Position numbers and translations under genes: made by a program. This document shows, in pieces, positions 7,491 to 17,544 of a DNA stretch of 64,000 nucleotides (the stretch's first letter is position 1; every line of letters starts with the position of its first letter). The notes under the pieces are model-generated. The model was not told the origin of the DNA and ran no database searches. It saw only the letters and a program-made list of their open reading frames with translations. This DNA is from MED-G105 sp039819085 (lineage in GTDB: Bacteria; Pseudomonadota; Alphaproteobacteria; Caulobacterales; Parvularculaceae), in NCBI GenBank assembly GCA_039819085.1, contig JBCBSQ010000011.1:1-64000 (forward strand), given 5' to 3'.

Positions 7491-9473
7491 ATGGATACCT
7501 CCCGCAATTATCAGGTGAACCGTCCAGCGCTGGCGGCGTCTGCGCTTGCTGCGTACGCGTGGCTCGTGCGTCCGCAGGGTTCGCCAGACGATTGGCGAAA
7601 TGCTTTCCTGTTTGCGATCCTTGTTCTTTGCGTGATCGGGTGCGGCGGAAGCGCGGTCCGGGGCATGTTTAACCGGGCACGTCGGCGTCGGCTGATGGCG
7701 TCTGCGCGCCGGGCGTCCGGCACGCTTGGCGATGCGCGCTTTGCCAGCCTCTCAGACTTGCACGCCGCAGGTCTGACCGATCCGTCGAGCGGACCGCTTC
7801 TGTGCAAAGTTGGCGGCATTCCGATCTTCGGGCCGCGCCAGACTCATCTCACTCTCGAAGGACCGCCAGGGAGCGGGAAGTCGACGTCCATGGCGACGAT
7901 GCTGGTCGTGCATCTCGCCATGTCCGGATTTTCGGTGTGTGTCACCGACATCAAGCCGGAACTTGCGCTGATCGCCGGTAAGGAACTGGAGCGGCGCGGC
8001 TTCCGGGTGATTTACAACAATCCGGCGGGACTGTGTGACCTGCCACATACAGATCAGAATCCGTTCCATATCCTGATTGAGGAAGCGGCGGATGAGGCGT
8101 TGCAGGGGCGTTTGTTCACAACGGCCGAAGGTTTTGCCTTCGAGCTGACGCCGGAACCTGACAGCGATGCAAAGAACAAATACTTCCGGGACCAGGAACG
8201 CGGCCTGTTCGTCGTCATCGCTGTTGCGCTCGCTGTTCTAGATCCGCAAGCCTGCGTCCCTTCAGTTCTGTGGAGCCACGTCACAGATCCGATCCTTTGC
8301 GAGGCGCTGCTGAAGGACGCCGCTGCGTCGGACGCGCTCTATGGCGATCTCGCTTCGCAGGCACGTCACTTCCTCAAGTTAAAAGAGACCAATGCGGAGC
8401 ATTTTGAAGGGGCACGCGCCGGGCTTGCCCAGGCGCTTTCGCCGTTCCGCGCGTCGTCTGATCTCGGATTTCTTGGTCTTGACCATGCGTTCGATGCCGC
8501 TGACTTGCGTGATGAGAGCAAACCGCCGGTCATCTTGTTTGACATTGTCCCGACGGATGCGCTCGAGACCTACGGCAAAGCGGTCGCTCTGTTACAATAT
8601 GCGCGTCTGCAGACCTTGAAGCGCGTGAAGGGACGGCGGGTCGTCTTCTGTCTGGATGAGGCGACGAACCTCCCTTTACGGAACGTCGCCAAGGACATCA
8701 CGCTCTTGCGCTCGCGCGGCATCGTCATCGCGCTACTCTATCAGTCGATCTCGGAGCTGAAGCGGGTCTTCGGCGAGAAAGTCGCGCGAACCATCACCAC
8801 GAACTCGATTGAGCAATTCCTTCAGGTCAGCGATCTGGAGACCGCCGAAATGCTCTCCAAGCGGATCGGCGATCATACGGTGAAGACGAACTCGCTGAGC
8901 GTCTCGCATCGCGACGGGAGCACCTCGACCTCGACGGGTGAACACGCCAAGCGTCTCGTTCCTCCCGATGAAATCCTCGCTATGGGGCACCATGAGACTC
9001 TTGTCTTTGTTCCGGGATTGCGCCCGATCCGTGGACAGAAAGTTCCCTATTACCACATTGATCCGGTGAAGTTCTGGCCAGGCGCGGACGCGCATGAACG
9101 TCACGCGGTCTCAAACCACACCGAGATCGCGTTCGAATACTCTTCCGATGCGCACCGGCCGACACGTCCGCGCATCAAGGGGCACGCCAGGCGTTTGCGC
9201 AAGGCGCTGGAAAGGGAGCGCCGATCGAATCGTGCGCCGCGTGCGCCCGTCTTTGATCTCCATTCCTTCCTCTGGGTCCCGATCGTCGCCAGCGTTTGGG
9301 GCGCGCTCGCAGGCTTCGGCTCGCCCCATGTTCTTTTTGAGTATTCGGTCGAACCCGACGTACACGGTGTCAGCACGTGCACCTATCTTGGCGCGACTGG
9401 CGCGCGGCGCACGCATGTCTCTGGTCGTTGCCCGGCGCTGCACCTGTTCCGTGAACGCGCGGAGGCTTCGTGA
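7491..9473 (+). CDS. VirD4/TraG-type coupling ATPase
   Basis: This is an inner-membrane ATPase of the type IV coupling-protein family, which normally brings a relaxase-DNA complex to a secretion channel. There are N-terminal hydrophobic segments at about 12-25 and 38-55, a Walker A motif at 124-131 (GPPGSGKS) and a Walker B motif at 384-390 (VFCLDEA). A following TraG-like region reads LRSRGIVIALLYQS. The last 60 residues contain another hydrophobic stretch (LWVPIVASVWGALAGF) and a Cys-containing tail, which is unusual for the family. Length (660 aa) is typical. It overlaps the next gene by one base. No relaxase or VirB-type genes are visible nearby. It may serve transfer of this element through another system, or another pumping role. 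Confidence 0.85.
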   Translation: MDTSRNYQVNRPALAASALAAYAWLVRPQGSPDDWRNAFLFAILVLCVIGCGGSAVRGMFNRARRRRLMASARRASGTLGDARFASLSDLHAAGLTDPSSGPLLCKVGGIPIFGPRQTHLTLEGPPGSGKSTSMATMLVVHLAMSGFSVCVTDIKPELALIAGKELERRGFRVIYNNPAGLCDLPHTDQNPFHILIEEAADEALQGRLFTTAEGFAFELTPEPDSDAKNKYFRDQERGLFVVIAVALAVLDPQACVPSVLWSHVTDPILCEALLKDAAASDALYGDLASQARHFLKLKETNAEHFEGARAGLAQALSPFRASSDLGFLGLDHAFDAADLRDESKPPVILFDIVPTDALETYGKAVALLQYARLQTLKRVKGRRVVFCLDEATNLPLRNVAKDITLLRSRGIVIALLYQSISELKRVFGEKVARTITTNSIEQFLQVSDLETAEMLSKRIGDHTVKTNSLSVSHRDGSTSTSTGEHAKRLVPPDEILAMGHHETLVFVPGLRPIRGQKVPYYHIDPVKFWPGADAHERHAVSNHTEIAFEYSSDAHRPTRPRIKGHARRLRKALERERRSNRAPRAPVFDLHSFLWVPIVASVWGALAGFGSPHVLFEYSVEPDVHGVSTCTYLGATGARRTHVSGRCPALHLFRERAEAS

Positions 9474-9913
9474 TGAGCGATGCCAGCGGGTTTCGCCCGG
9501 AACTGAAAACCCGGCTAGTGCGCGCCTTCGAACGCGCAAGCCGCCATGATCTGAACTTAAGCCCGCGCATGGAGATGCAGCGCGCCGTCTTCAGCGCGCA
9601 GGAAAAGCGCATCGCACAGGTCCGCGAGAAAATGCGCGCGCACATCCACAAGCACCGTGAGCGCTGGACCCATCAGGAAGAGCGGCGGCTTCAGCGCGCC
9701 CGTCCTGAGAAGTTTGGGCTTTCGCGCGCGGGCGGGCCAAGGCCGCCTGCCGGCGCAAGCGACAGCACGCACGCACGAAAACAGGCGCTGAAGCGCGTCG
9801 CGCAGGCCAACGTCAATCGCCGCTGTGCGCAGAAGGTCGGACGCATCGAGAAGATCGAGGCGAAGATGCTTCGGACCGCTACACGGACACAAACGCGATC
9901 GCGCAGTCGATAG
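9473..9913 (+). CDS. Small very basic protein after the coupling ATPase
   Basis: I do not recognise this 146-residue protein. It is dominated by Arg, Lys, Gln and His, has no membrane segment and is predicted helical, which would suit a nucleic-acid-binding or relaxosome accessory protein; that is inference from composition. The start is the ATG at 9473, which overlaps the ATPase stop (TGATG) and has GGAGG at 9461-9465. A GTG three bases earlier is possible but less likely. Translational coupling to the ATPase suggests related functions. Confidence 0.65.
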   Translation: MSDASGFRPELKTRLVRAFERASRHDLNLSPRMEMQRAVFSAQEKRIAQVREKMRAHIHKHRERWTHQEERRLQRARPEKFGLSRAGGPRPPAGASDSTHARKQALKRVAQANVNRRCAQKVGRIEKIEAKMLRTATRTQTRSRSR

Positions 9914-9944
9914 CAGCTTGCACTTGTAGAAAGGAGACTCCCTG

Positions 9945-10592
9945 ATGATCGGACTTTTGCGAGACCTGCCGGACTGGAGCACTGGCGCAATGATGGGCGG
10001 CGTAGCTTGGTTCGGCATTGCCTATGGCGTGCTGGCCCCGAGGGCGATGCAGTTTGATCAGGAACGCGACATTGTTCCTTCCTGTATGGAAACGCTGCGC
10101 GAAACAGAAGGCGTGGCCATTGATCGCGCCGTCAAGCGCCGGATCGAGGACGCCGAGTTTGAAAGTCGGGAATTGCGCCGAAAGCTGAACAACCGGCTTG
10201 ATGAGCTGCGCGAGGCGCGCATCGAACTGCTTAGCTATGACATGCTGAAGTCCAGCCTGTGCGGCTCGGGCATCTGCGATCTCTTACCGATGAAGATGCC
10301 TGAAGTCGGATTTGGCATTGATGACGTCGATCAGGAAATCGGCGAGATCAAGGATCGCCTGTCGACGCTTCGCGCTCCTGACATCTCAATCCCGCGTGTC
10401 CCGGAAACGGAGGTCCTGCAGACCTGCGCCTGCGCCGCCGGCACTGTGCTGGCTGGTAAGAAAACGTCCTATGCGCTGTCGCTGGCGTCCTTCCGGGTGT
10501 TCTCACCCGAAGATGTCGGCACGATGAAGTCCGAGCTTGCGCGGACGCTTCGGATGGATGCCTGCGGAATACCCGCCTGGGAGGACCTCTAG
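9945..10592 (+). CDS. Membrane-anchored coiled-coil protein with cysteine pairs
   Basis: The family is unknown. One hydrophobic segment lies near the N-terminus (about residues 15-33). It is followed by a charged coiled-coil (about 55-100), then CGSGIC at about 103-108 and CAC at about 161-163, and a predicted globular end. The cysteines suggest disulphides, so the bulk of the protein is probably outside the cytoplasm. AAGGAG at 9931-9936 supports the ATG. The next gene starts directly after the stop codon, so the two are co-translated. As part of the VirD4-containing cluster it could be a channel or docking component. Confidence 0.65.
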   Translation: MIGLLRDLPDWSTGAMMGGVAWFGIAYGVLAPRAMQFDQERDIVPSCMETLRETEGVAIDRAVKRRIEDAEFESRELRRKLNNRLDELREARIELLSYDMLKSSLCGSGICDLLPMKMPEVGFGIDDVDQEIGEIKDRLSTLRAPDISIPRVPETEVLQTCACAAGTVLAGKKTSYALSLASFRVFSPEDVGTMKSELARTLRMDACGIPAWEDL

Positions 10593-11039
10593 ATGTTTGG
10601 CGCAAGGAAAAAGGTTGGCCGCCTGGAGGATGATCCGAGCGTTCTCCACAAGGATCGGCGTTTCATGGTCACGCTTGCCGACATTCGGACGCCGACACAG
10701 TACTATCCCATTAATGAAACGGTCGGACGTATACGAAGAGATATCCTGTTCGCCGGACTATCCTTTGCTGCCCTGACAGGCGCAGCGCTCTGGCTCTACT
10801 TTGACCTCTGGTTCGATAACGAACGATTGATCATGGCGGGCATTATCGTCGTCTCACTGATCATTGGTTCCCAAGTGTCGATGCTTCAGCTCGATGCAAG
10901 GGGCTTTCCGGCGCGGGTGTTCATCGGACGCGCCGGCAATATCCGGAAGATCTTCGATGCGATCTCTCTCGCCCGGGCACGTTCGACGCAAGGCGCGGGG
11001 GGCGGCTTTGAGCCAGATTGCGAGGATTATGGGGAATAA
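10593..11039 (+). CDS. Small two-helix membrane protein
   Basis: The family is not recognised with confidence. There are two closely spaced membrane segments (about residues 50-67 and 76-93) between a polar N-terminal part and a cytoplasmic C-terminal part. The layout, a short strand-rich N-terminus (RFMVTLADIRTPTQYYPI) followed by two helices, resembles small DUF6232-like proteins, but this is a loose impression. It begins immediately after the preceding stop codon and ends 87 bp before the next gene, across an SOS promoter. It is therefore the last gene of the VirD4 transcription unit. Confidence 0.6.
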   Translation: MFGARKKVGRLEDDPSVLHKDRRFMVTLADIRTPTQYYPINETVGRIRRDILFAGLSFAALTGAALWLYFDLWFDNERLIMAGIIVVSLIIGSQVSMLQLDARGFPARVFIGRAGNIRKIFDAISLARARSTQGAGGGFEPDCEDYGE

Positions 11040-11062
11040 AATCAGTATAAGGAATTATTTCC

Positions 11063-11091
11063 TAGACAATGTTCCTTATTTGTTCTATTCT
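11063..11091 (+). promoter_or_regulatory. LexA-type SOS box in promoter of recombinase operon
   Basis: GTTC at 11071-11074 and GTTC at 11082-11085 are separated by exactly 7 bases. This matches the alphaproteobacterial LexA operator (GTTC-N7-GTTC, or GAAC-N7-GAAC on the other strand). It lies between TAGACA (11063-11068) and TATTCT (11086-11091), which are 17 bp apart and read as -35 and -10 boxes. A bound LexA would occlude RNA polymerase. The first downstream gene has AAGGAGG and an ATG at 11127. The recA promoter in this window has the same layout. Confidence 0.75.
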
Positions 11092-11126
11092 CGAGATAAT
11101 CCAAACCACAAACCAAGGAGGCCAAA

Positions 11127-11462
11127 ATGGCAGAACCAAACACCCCGATCGAAACGCTGCGCGACGGGAACCTGAAAGCAGCGATATGGAAGAATGAAGG
11201 CGAGAACGGCGCTTACTTCAGTGTCACGCTTGCCAAAACCTGGAAGGATGATCGCGGCAAGTTCCACGACACGCAAAGCTTCTCCGGGACCGATCTGCTG
11301 CGCGTCGCGGAACTCTCCCGCAGCGCTTATGCGCGCTCCAACGAGTTGCGGCGCGAATACTACCAGTCGAACGAGATGGACGACGAGCCTATGCGAGAAC
11401 GCTCTCAGGCTGGCCGTGAGTTCACCCGAAGCCGCGCGCCGGCGCGGACGCGGGGTCGGTAA
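11127..11462 (+). CDS. Small protein, first gene of SOS-controlled operon
   Basis: This 111-residue protein is of unknown function. The first 60 residues look like a compact strand-rich fold (AAIWKNEGENGAYFSVTL, then KTWKDDRGKFHDTQSF). A helix (DLLRVAELSRSAYARSNELR) and a basic disordered tail (SRAPARTRGR) follow. The tail and the operon position suggest DNA binding or recombination directionality, but that is inference. AAGGAGG seven bases upstream supports the start, and its stop overlaps the next start by one base. I believe similar small proteins accompany recombinases in other alphaproteobacterial elements, but cannot name a family. Confidence 0.7.
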   Translation: MAEPNTPIETLRDGNLKAAIWKNEGENGAYFSVTLAKTWKDDRGKFHDTQSFSGTDLLRVAELSRSAYARSNELRREYYQSNEMDDEPMRERSQAGREFTRSRAPARTRGR

Positions 11463-11796
11463 TGACGGATCGCGCTGAGCATAATCCCGCGCAATCGGAC
11501 TCCGGGCGTTCCCGCCTGGAGTTCGATTATCAGAAGTATGCGCATCATCTGGGCGACGTGGATATGAGCGAGGCGGAGAAGCGCGAATACCTGCAGACGC
11601 TCTGGAACATCCTGGAACAGTTCGTCGACATGGGCTTCGGCGTTCATAGCGCCGGCCCATTCGGTGATGTGGAAAACAATCCTGCGAAACTGGCGCCTGA
11701 AGCGGCTGATCGCGTACACTGTAAGAATAGGAAAAACGATATTGACGAAGAGGACGCGCCGCCCGGTCGCAAGGGATCGGGGGCGCGAAAGACGCC

Positions 11797-11800
<4 letters not shown>
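11462..11800 (+). CDS. Small acidic protein, second gene of SOS-controlled operon
   Basis: This 112-residue protein has no family I can name. A helical core (about residues 20-60, FDYQKYAHHLGDVDMSEAEK) precedes a charged disordered tail. It overlaps the upstream gene by one base and the recombinase gene by four (ATGA), so the three are translationally coupled. Constant placement before the recombinase suggests a cofactor, for example an excision factor; this is inference from context only. Confidence 0.7.
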
Positions 11801-13412
<1,612 letters not shown>

Positions 13413-13699
13413 ATTCGAGCAGGGGGTGGTAGGCGTCCGGCCCGCCGCTGTCAATCTAACGCTTCGACGTCTGAGTGGGGCGTCCGAGTGGGGTGGATAT
13501 CGGCGTGCGCTCGGCGCTCAACCGCCGCATCGCGCGCGTCGTCGTCGCGCGGCTTGTCGGCGATCGCGGCCCGGCCTAAATCGATAGCTCGACCGCAAAA
13601 GGGTTCCCTGCGGGAGCGAGAACGTTACGCGCGCTCCGGCCACATCCGCATTGTCACTCATCGTCTAATGGACACAGCCGACAGGAGCAGCGCCTTCCC

Positions 13700-13996
13700 A
13701 TGATACCGACCCCCGTTTTCATGCTCATCGACGCGATATTGAACCTTTATCAACTCGCTGTGTTTGTAATGGTGATTATGTCGTGGCTGTTGAGCTTCAA
13801 CGTAATCAACCGCCACAATCAGTTTGTGGATGCCGTTTGGAGAACGCTCATGGCCGTGACGGAGCCATTGCTGGCGCCGATCCGCCGGATGATGCCGAAC
13901 CTCGGGGGGCTCGATCTTTCGCCAATCGTCCTCTTGCTGGGGGTCTATTTCGCGCGCTCCATGAACAGATGGCTCATGGTCAAAATCGGCGTCTAG
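13700..13996 (+). CDS. YggT family membrane protein
   Basis: This is a 98-residue member of the YggT family. It has two hydrophobic segments (about residues 5-30 and 70-90) separated by the family-typical FVDAVWRTLMAVTEPLLAPIR segment, with a conserved Pro-Leu-Leu-Pro-like turn and LDLSPIVLLLGV. YggT proteins sit in the inner membrane and have been linked to osmotic tolerance and cell division; the exact role is unsettled. It is the first ordinary chromosomal gene after the element. The 287 bp before it (13413-13699) show no other convincing gene, and the promoter must lie there. Confidence 0.9.
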   Translation: MIPTPVFMLIDAILNLYQLAVFVMVIMSWLLSFNVINRHNQFVDAVWRTLMAVTEPLLAPIRRMMPNLGGLDLSPIVLLLGVYFARSMNRWLMVKIGV

Positions 13997-14039
13997 CCGG
14001 CGGTCCCCTTGAACGCCGCATTCAAAAGGGCCTTCGGCC

Positions 14040-15011
14040 ATGAAGATCGCCGTCATTCTGCCTTGCTACAACGAGGCTGCGTCAATTGAAGCGACCGTGG
14101 CGGCGTTCCGCCGGGCGATGCCGGATGCGGACATTTACGTCTACGACAATGCGTCGAGCGACAGGACGGCCGATATCGCCCGCCAAGCCGGCGCAATCGT
14201 TCGCCACGAACCGCTGCGCGGCAAGGGCAATGCGGTGCGGCGCGCCTTCGCCGACGTCGACGCCGACGTCTACGTCATGGCCGACGGAGATGACACTTAT
14301 GAAGCCGCCGCCGCGCCGGTGATGGTGACGCGGCTCTTGCGTGAGCGCCTCGACATGGTCGTGGGAACGCGCGCGCATCAGGACGCGAGCGCCTATCGTC
14401 GCGGCCACGTTCTGGGGAATCGCGCCTTCAGCGGCCTCTTTCGCAATCTGTTCAATTCAACGTTCACGGATATTCTCTCCGGCTATCGCGTCTTGTCGCG
14501 CCGGTTCGTGAAGTCGTTTCCGCTGGGCGCGCGCGGGTTCGAGATTGAAATCGAAATGGCGGCGCACGCGGCGCTTCTTCGGCTGCCGACGGCCGAGCAT
14601 GAAACCGTTTACGGCGCGCGCGACGATGGCGGCGTCAGCAAATTGAAGACCTACAGCGACGGCGCGAAGATCTTGCGCCGGATGCTGCGTTTTTTGCGGC
14701 TTCATCGTCCGCGCATGGTCTATGGGTCGCTTGGCTTGGCGTGCGGTCTATTATCGATCGGGCTCTTCGCGCCAGTGTTTGCGGAGTATGTCAGCACCGG
14801 GCTTGTGCCGCGCCTTCCGACCTTGATCGTCTCCTCGGCGCTTGGCGTTTCAGCTGTCATATTGTTCGTCGTCGGCGTTATCCTCGATGCGCAGGCGCAG
14901 TACTACGCCGAGCTGAAGCGCCTTTCCTATCTCGCGCTGGCGGCGCCGCCCCAGGCGGAGCCGGCCATCGCCGCTCGCCTCGCGCAGCCGAAGGCGGATG
15001 AAGTCGCGTGA
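14040..15011 (+). CDS. Family 2 glycosyltransferase, dolichol-phosphate mannosyltransferase-like
   Basis: This is a membrane-attached GT-A fold glycosyltransferase. The N-terminal domain begins ILPCYNEAASIEATV, followed by the family pattern YDNASSDRTADIA and the metal/UDP-site region VMADGDDTYE (about residues 80-89). GTRAHQDASAYRRGHVLGN corresponds to the acceptor loop. Two C-terminal membrane helices (about 235-258 and 265-288) anchor it. Such enzymes move a sugar from a nucleotide donor to polyprenyl phosphate. The next gene overlaps by four bases (GTGA) and encodes a polytopic membrane protein, as in many systems where the lipid-linked sugar is then used in the periplasm. The substrate cannot be read from the sequence. 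Confidence 0.85.
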   Translation: MKIAVILPCYNEAASIEATVAAFRRAMPDADIYVYDNASSDRTADIARQAGAIVRHEPLRGKGNAVRRAFADVDADVYVMADGDDTYEAAAAPVMVTRLLRERLDMVVGTRAHQDASAYRRGHVLGNRAFSGLFRNLFNSTFTDILSGYRVLSRRFVKSFPLGARGFEIEIEMAAHAALLRLPTAEHETVYGARDDGGVSKLKTYSDGAKILRRMLRFLRLHRPRMVYGSLGLACGLLSIGLFAPVFAEYVSTGLVPRLPTLIVSSALGVSAVILFVVGVILDAQAQYYAELKRLSYLALAAPPQAEPAIAARLAQPKADEVA

Positions 15012-16306
15012 ACGACGGACGCCGCGGCGCGTTGGCCGACAGGTGGGATGCTGACAAATGGGACATCCCGCGAGTTGCGCGCAAAGCGATGGTTTGCGCC
15101 GCGCTTGCGCCTGCGATCGCCGCTGCGTTCCTCGCCATCATCACCGTCGCCGCCAGCCTGCCGGATGCGCCGATCACCGCCAATATACTTGAGCGCAAAG
15201 AAGTCCTGCTTTCCCGACGGGCCGACAATGGCCGCGTTATTGATGCGGATACGGAGTGTATCGCTCTCTCGGTCGGCATGGCGGATGCCCAACGCGATGG
15301 CGCTTTGCGTCAGGCTGTGCGTGCGAGAAGCGCTTATGGCTGCGCGCCATTCATGAACTGGCTGGAGACCGGCGCGGCCTATGAGCCGCGCGATTACTTC
15401 CGGTATTGGCACGGTCATTTGGCCCTGACGCGCCCATTGCTGTCGATTTTGCCGTATAATGACATTCGCGGCATCCTGTTCACCGCGTCTCTGGCCCTAT
15501 TCGGATGGTTTCTGTGGCGGCTCGGCGTGGATTTCGGGGCGCGCGCCTCGCTTGCGTTCGCCCTGCCGTTTCTGGTGTTGAACGCGCTCGGGTATTGGGT
15601 GGTGGCGAGCAAAGCCGTCACCTGGTTTCTGGCGATCGGCGCGTCGATTTTTCTCTCGCGGCGCGGAGGGCTTGGCGTCCCCCATATCGCCTATTTCCTC
15701 ATAGGCGCCCTGACGGCGTTTTTCGATTTTCTGACGGCGCCGGCGCTCATTTTCTGTCTGCCGACGATCGTGTGGCTGATGTACGCGCGCGCCGAGCAAG
15801 GTTTCGAACAGTCGCCGTTCGCAAAGTGGCGCAACGTCTTCTGGATGGGATGCTTTTTCGTTGCCGGGTATGCGGGCCTTTGGGCGGCGAAGCTCGCGAT
15901 CGCCGCCGTGCTTCTTGAGACGCCTGTTTGGGCTGACGCGATCGGGAGGGCGGGAATGCGGCTAAGGGGAGAAAGCGACCTTGTCGACGCCTATTGGCCG
16001 GGGCTTGCGCTCTACAAAAACATCGCTGCGCTGAAGTCGCTTTGGGCGCCTGTCGCGATTGGTCTTTTCTTTGTTGCGCCTTTCGCGACGGCGAGTGGCC
16101 GCGCCGCGGCGGGTCGTCTCCTGTCAGGCGCCCGCCTGCCGCTCGCGGTCGCCATCGCGCCGCTCGTTTTCATGGAGATCCTGTCAAACCATTCGCAGAT
16201 CCACGCCGCGTTCACGCATCTCAACTTCGCGCCGCTGTTCATCGTCTGCGGGCTCATCCTCCTGGGCGAGAGCGACGCGCTGATTGCAGGCGAGGCGCAA
16301 ACCTAA
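15008..16306 (+). CDS. Polytopic membrane protein, possible glycosyltransferase partner
   Basis: This 432-residue protein has about nine hydrophobic segments. The first (about 30-50) is followed by a roughly 110-residue loop, probably periplasmic, that includes ADTECIALSV and GCAPFMNWLE with two cysteines. The rest is a helix bundle. The layout resembles GT-C type sugar transferases or lipid-sugar flippases, but I see no diagnostic motif. The GTG start overlaps the GT2 gene stop by four bases, so the two proteins probably act together. The stop shares CTAA with that of the convergent aldo/keto reductase gene. Confidence 0.7.
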   Translation: MNDGRRGALADRWDADKWDIPRVARKAMVCAALAPAIAAAFLAIITVAASLPDAPITANILERKEVLLSRRADNGRVIDADTECIALSVGMADAQRDGALRQAVRARSAYGCAPFMNWLETGAAYEPRDYFRYWHGHLALTRPLLSILPYNDIRGILFTASLALFGWFLWRLGVDFGARASLAFALPFLVLNALGYWVVASKAVTWFLAIGASIFLSRRGGLGVPHIAYFLIGALTAFFDFLTAPALIFCLPTIVWLMYARAEQGFEQSPFAKWRNVFWMGCFFVAGYAGLWAAKLAIAAVLLETPVWADAIGRAGMRLRGESDLVDAYWPGLALYKNIAALKSLWAPVAIGLFFVAPFATASGRAAAGRLLSGARLPLAVAIAPLVFMEILSNHSQIHAAFTHLNFAPLFIVCGLILLGESDALIAGEAQT

Positions 16307-17349
16307 GGGCACGGGTTCGGAGTTTCCGCGTGGAGGGCGCCAACGGCTTTCTCCATTTCCTCCGTCCACGCAATATTGGCCGAGGAAAGCGCAATCTGAA
16401 GCTGGTCCATCGACGTTGCGCCGAAGATGTTTGACGTCACGAACGGCCGCGTCGTGACGAACTGCATGGCGAAGGCGCATGGGTCCAGACCGAACTCCCG
16501 GGCCAGCGCCACATACGCTTTGATGGCTTTCTCCGCGCCGGGCGTCTGATAGCGTTGGAGCCGGCCGAAGAGCGTGCCTCGCGCGCCTTCGGGCTTCGCG
16601 CCGCCAAGGTACTTTCCGCTCAACACCCCTTGCGCCATCGGCGAATAGGCGAGGAGCCCGATGTCCTCCGCGATCGCAATCTCGGCGAGGCCGGTCTCGA
16701 ATGACCGATTGACGAGATTGTAGGCGTTCTGAATAGACGCCATGCGCGGCGCGCCAGTCTTTTCCGCCGCCTGAAGAAACTTCATCGTCCCCCATGGGGT
16801 TTCGTTCGAGAGCCCGACGAAACGGATGCGGCCCGCCTTCACATGAGCGTCGAGCGCCGCGAGCGTTTCTTCGAAGGACGTTCCTTCATCGGTAAAATGC
16901 TCATATCCACGCAGGTGCGCCCCGAAATTCTGAACATTCCGGTCCGGCCAATGCAGCTGGTATAGGTCGATATAGTCGGTCTGCAGATTAGAGAGGCTGC
17001 GCTCTATGGCGTGATTGATCTGCTCCGGCGTTAGCCGGGTCGGCTCGCCATCGCGGATCCAGGCCATGGGCGAGCGGCCGGTCACCTTCGTCGCCAGGAA
17101 CACCTTCCCGCGCGCGCCGCGGTCCGCCATCCAGCGCCCGACAATGCGCTCCGATTCGCCTTGCGTCTCCGGCTTTGGCGGGATGGTGTAGAGTTCGGCG
17201 GTGTCGAAAAAGTCGACGCCGCGCTCCAGGCAGGCGTCCATTTGCGCGCGCGCTTCGGCCTCATCAATCTGGTCGCCGTACATCATTGTGCCGAGGCACA
17301 GGGCGGAGACGTTAACGCCGGTGCGGCCGAGCGGGCGGCGGTCTATCAT
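16303..17349 (-). CDS. Aldo/keto reductase, Tas-like
   Basis: This is an NADPH-dependent oxidoreductase of the aldo/keto reductase superfamily with a TIM-barrel fold. RRPLGRTGVNVSALCLGTM at the N-terminus is typical. The catalytic residues appear as D50 (FFDTAELY), Y54, K87 (FLATKVTG) and H133 (LYQLHWPDR). The insertion with the ...GYEHFTDEGTSFEETLAAL pattern and the later SPMAQGVLSGKY match the Tas subfamily. Length (348 aa) is normal. The physiological substrate is unknown, as for most of this family. It is transcribed alone, with its end interlocked with the preceding plus-strand gene. Confidence 0.9.
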   Translation of the reverse strand: MIDRRPLGRTGVNVSALCLGTMMYGDQIDEAEARAQMDACLERGVDFFDTAELYTIPPKPETQGESERIVGRWMADRGARGKVFLATKVTGRSPMAWIRDGEPTRLTPEQINHAIERSLSNLQTDYIDLYQLHWPDRNVQNFGAHLRGYEHFTDEGTSFEETLAALDAHVKAGRIRFVGLSNETPWGTMKFLQAAEKTGAPRMASIQNAYNLVNRSFETGLAEIAIAEDIGLLAYSPMAQGVLSGKYLGGAKPEGARGTLFGRLQRYQTPGAEKAIKAYVALAREFGLDPCAFAMQFVTTRPFVTSNIFGATSMDQLQIALSSANIAWTEEMEKAVGALHAETPNPCP

Positions 17350-17544
17350 CGGTCATCTCATTGTCATGGGCGGCGATTTGCCGTCAGCGGCGATCGGCGC
17401 GGTGTGGAACGATTCATGCCGGGAAAAGCCCGAGGACCGCGTTTTTCTGCGCGACATGGGCCGGCGACGAAGGTTAATATAGCTTTAACTTTCGCAATTG
17501 GTCGACGGTTCCGCTTGCCGGGACGAAGCTGCTGGAGGCGTCAG

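Noticed and set aside
13488..13703. 71-codon frame between tRNA-Ala and yggT
   Set aside because: No ribosome site, low-complexity Arg/Ser composition, and it runs into the yggT start.
17161..17544. 128-codon upstream extension of the 202-aa membrane protein
   Set aside because: It runs antisense to the aldo/keto reductase gene, whereas the ATG at 17545 has a good ribosome site.
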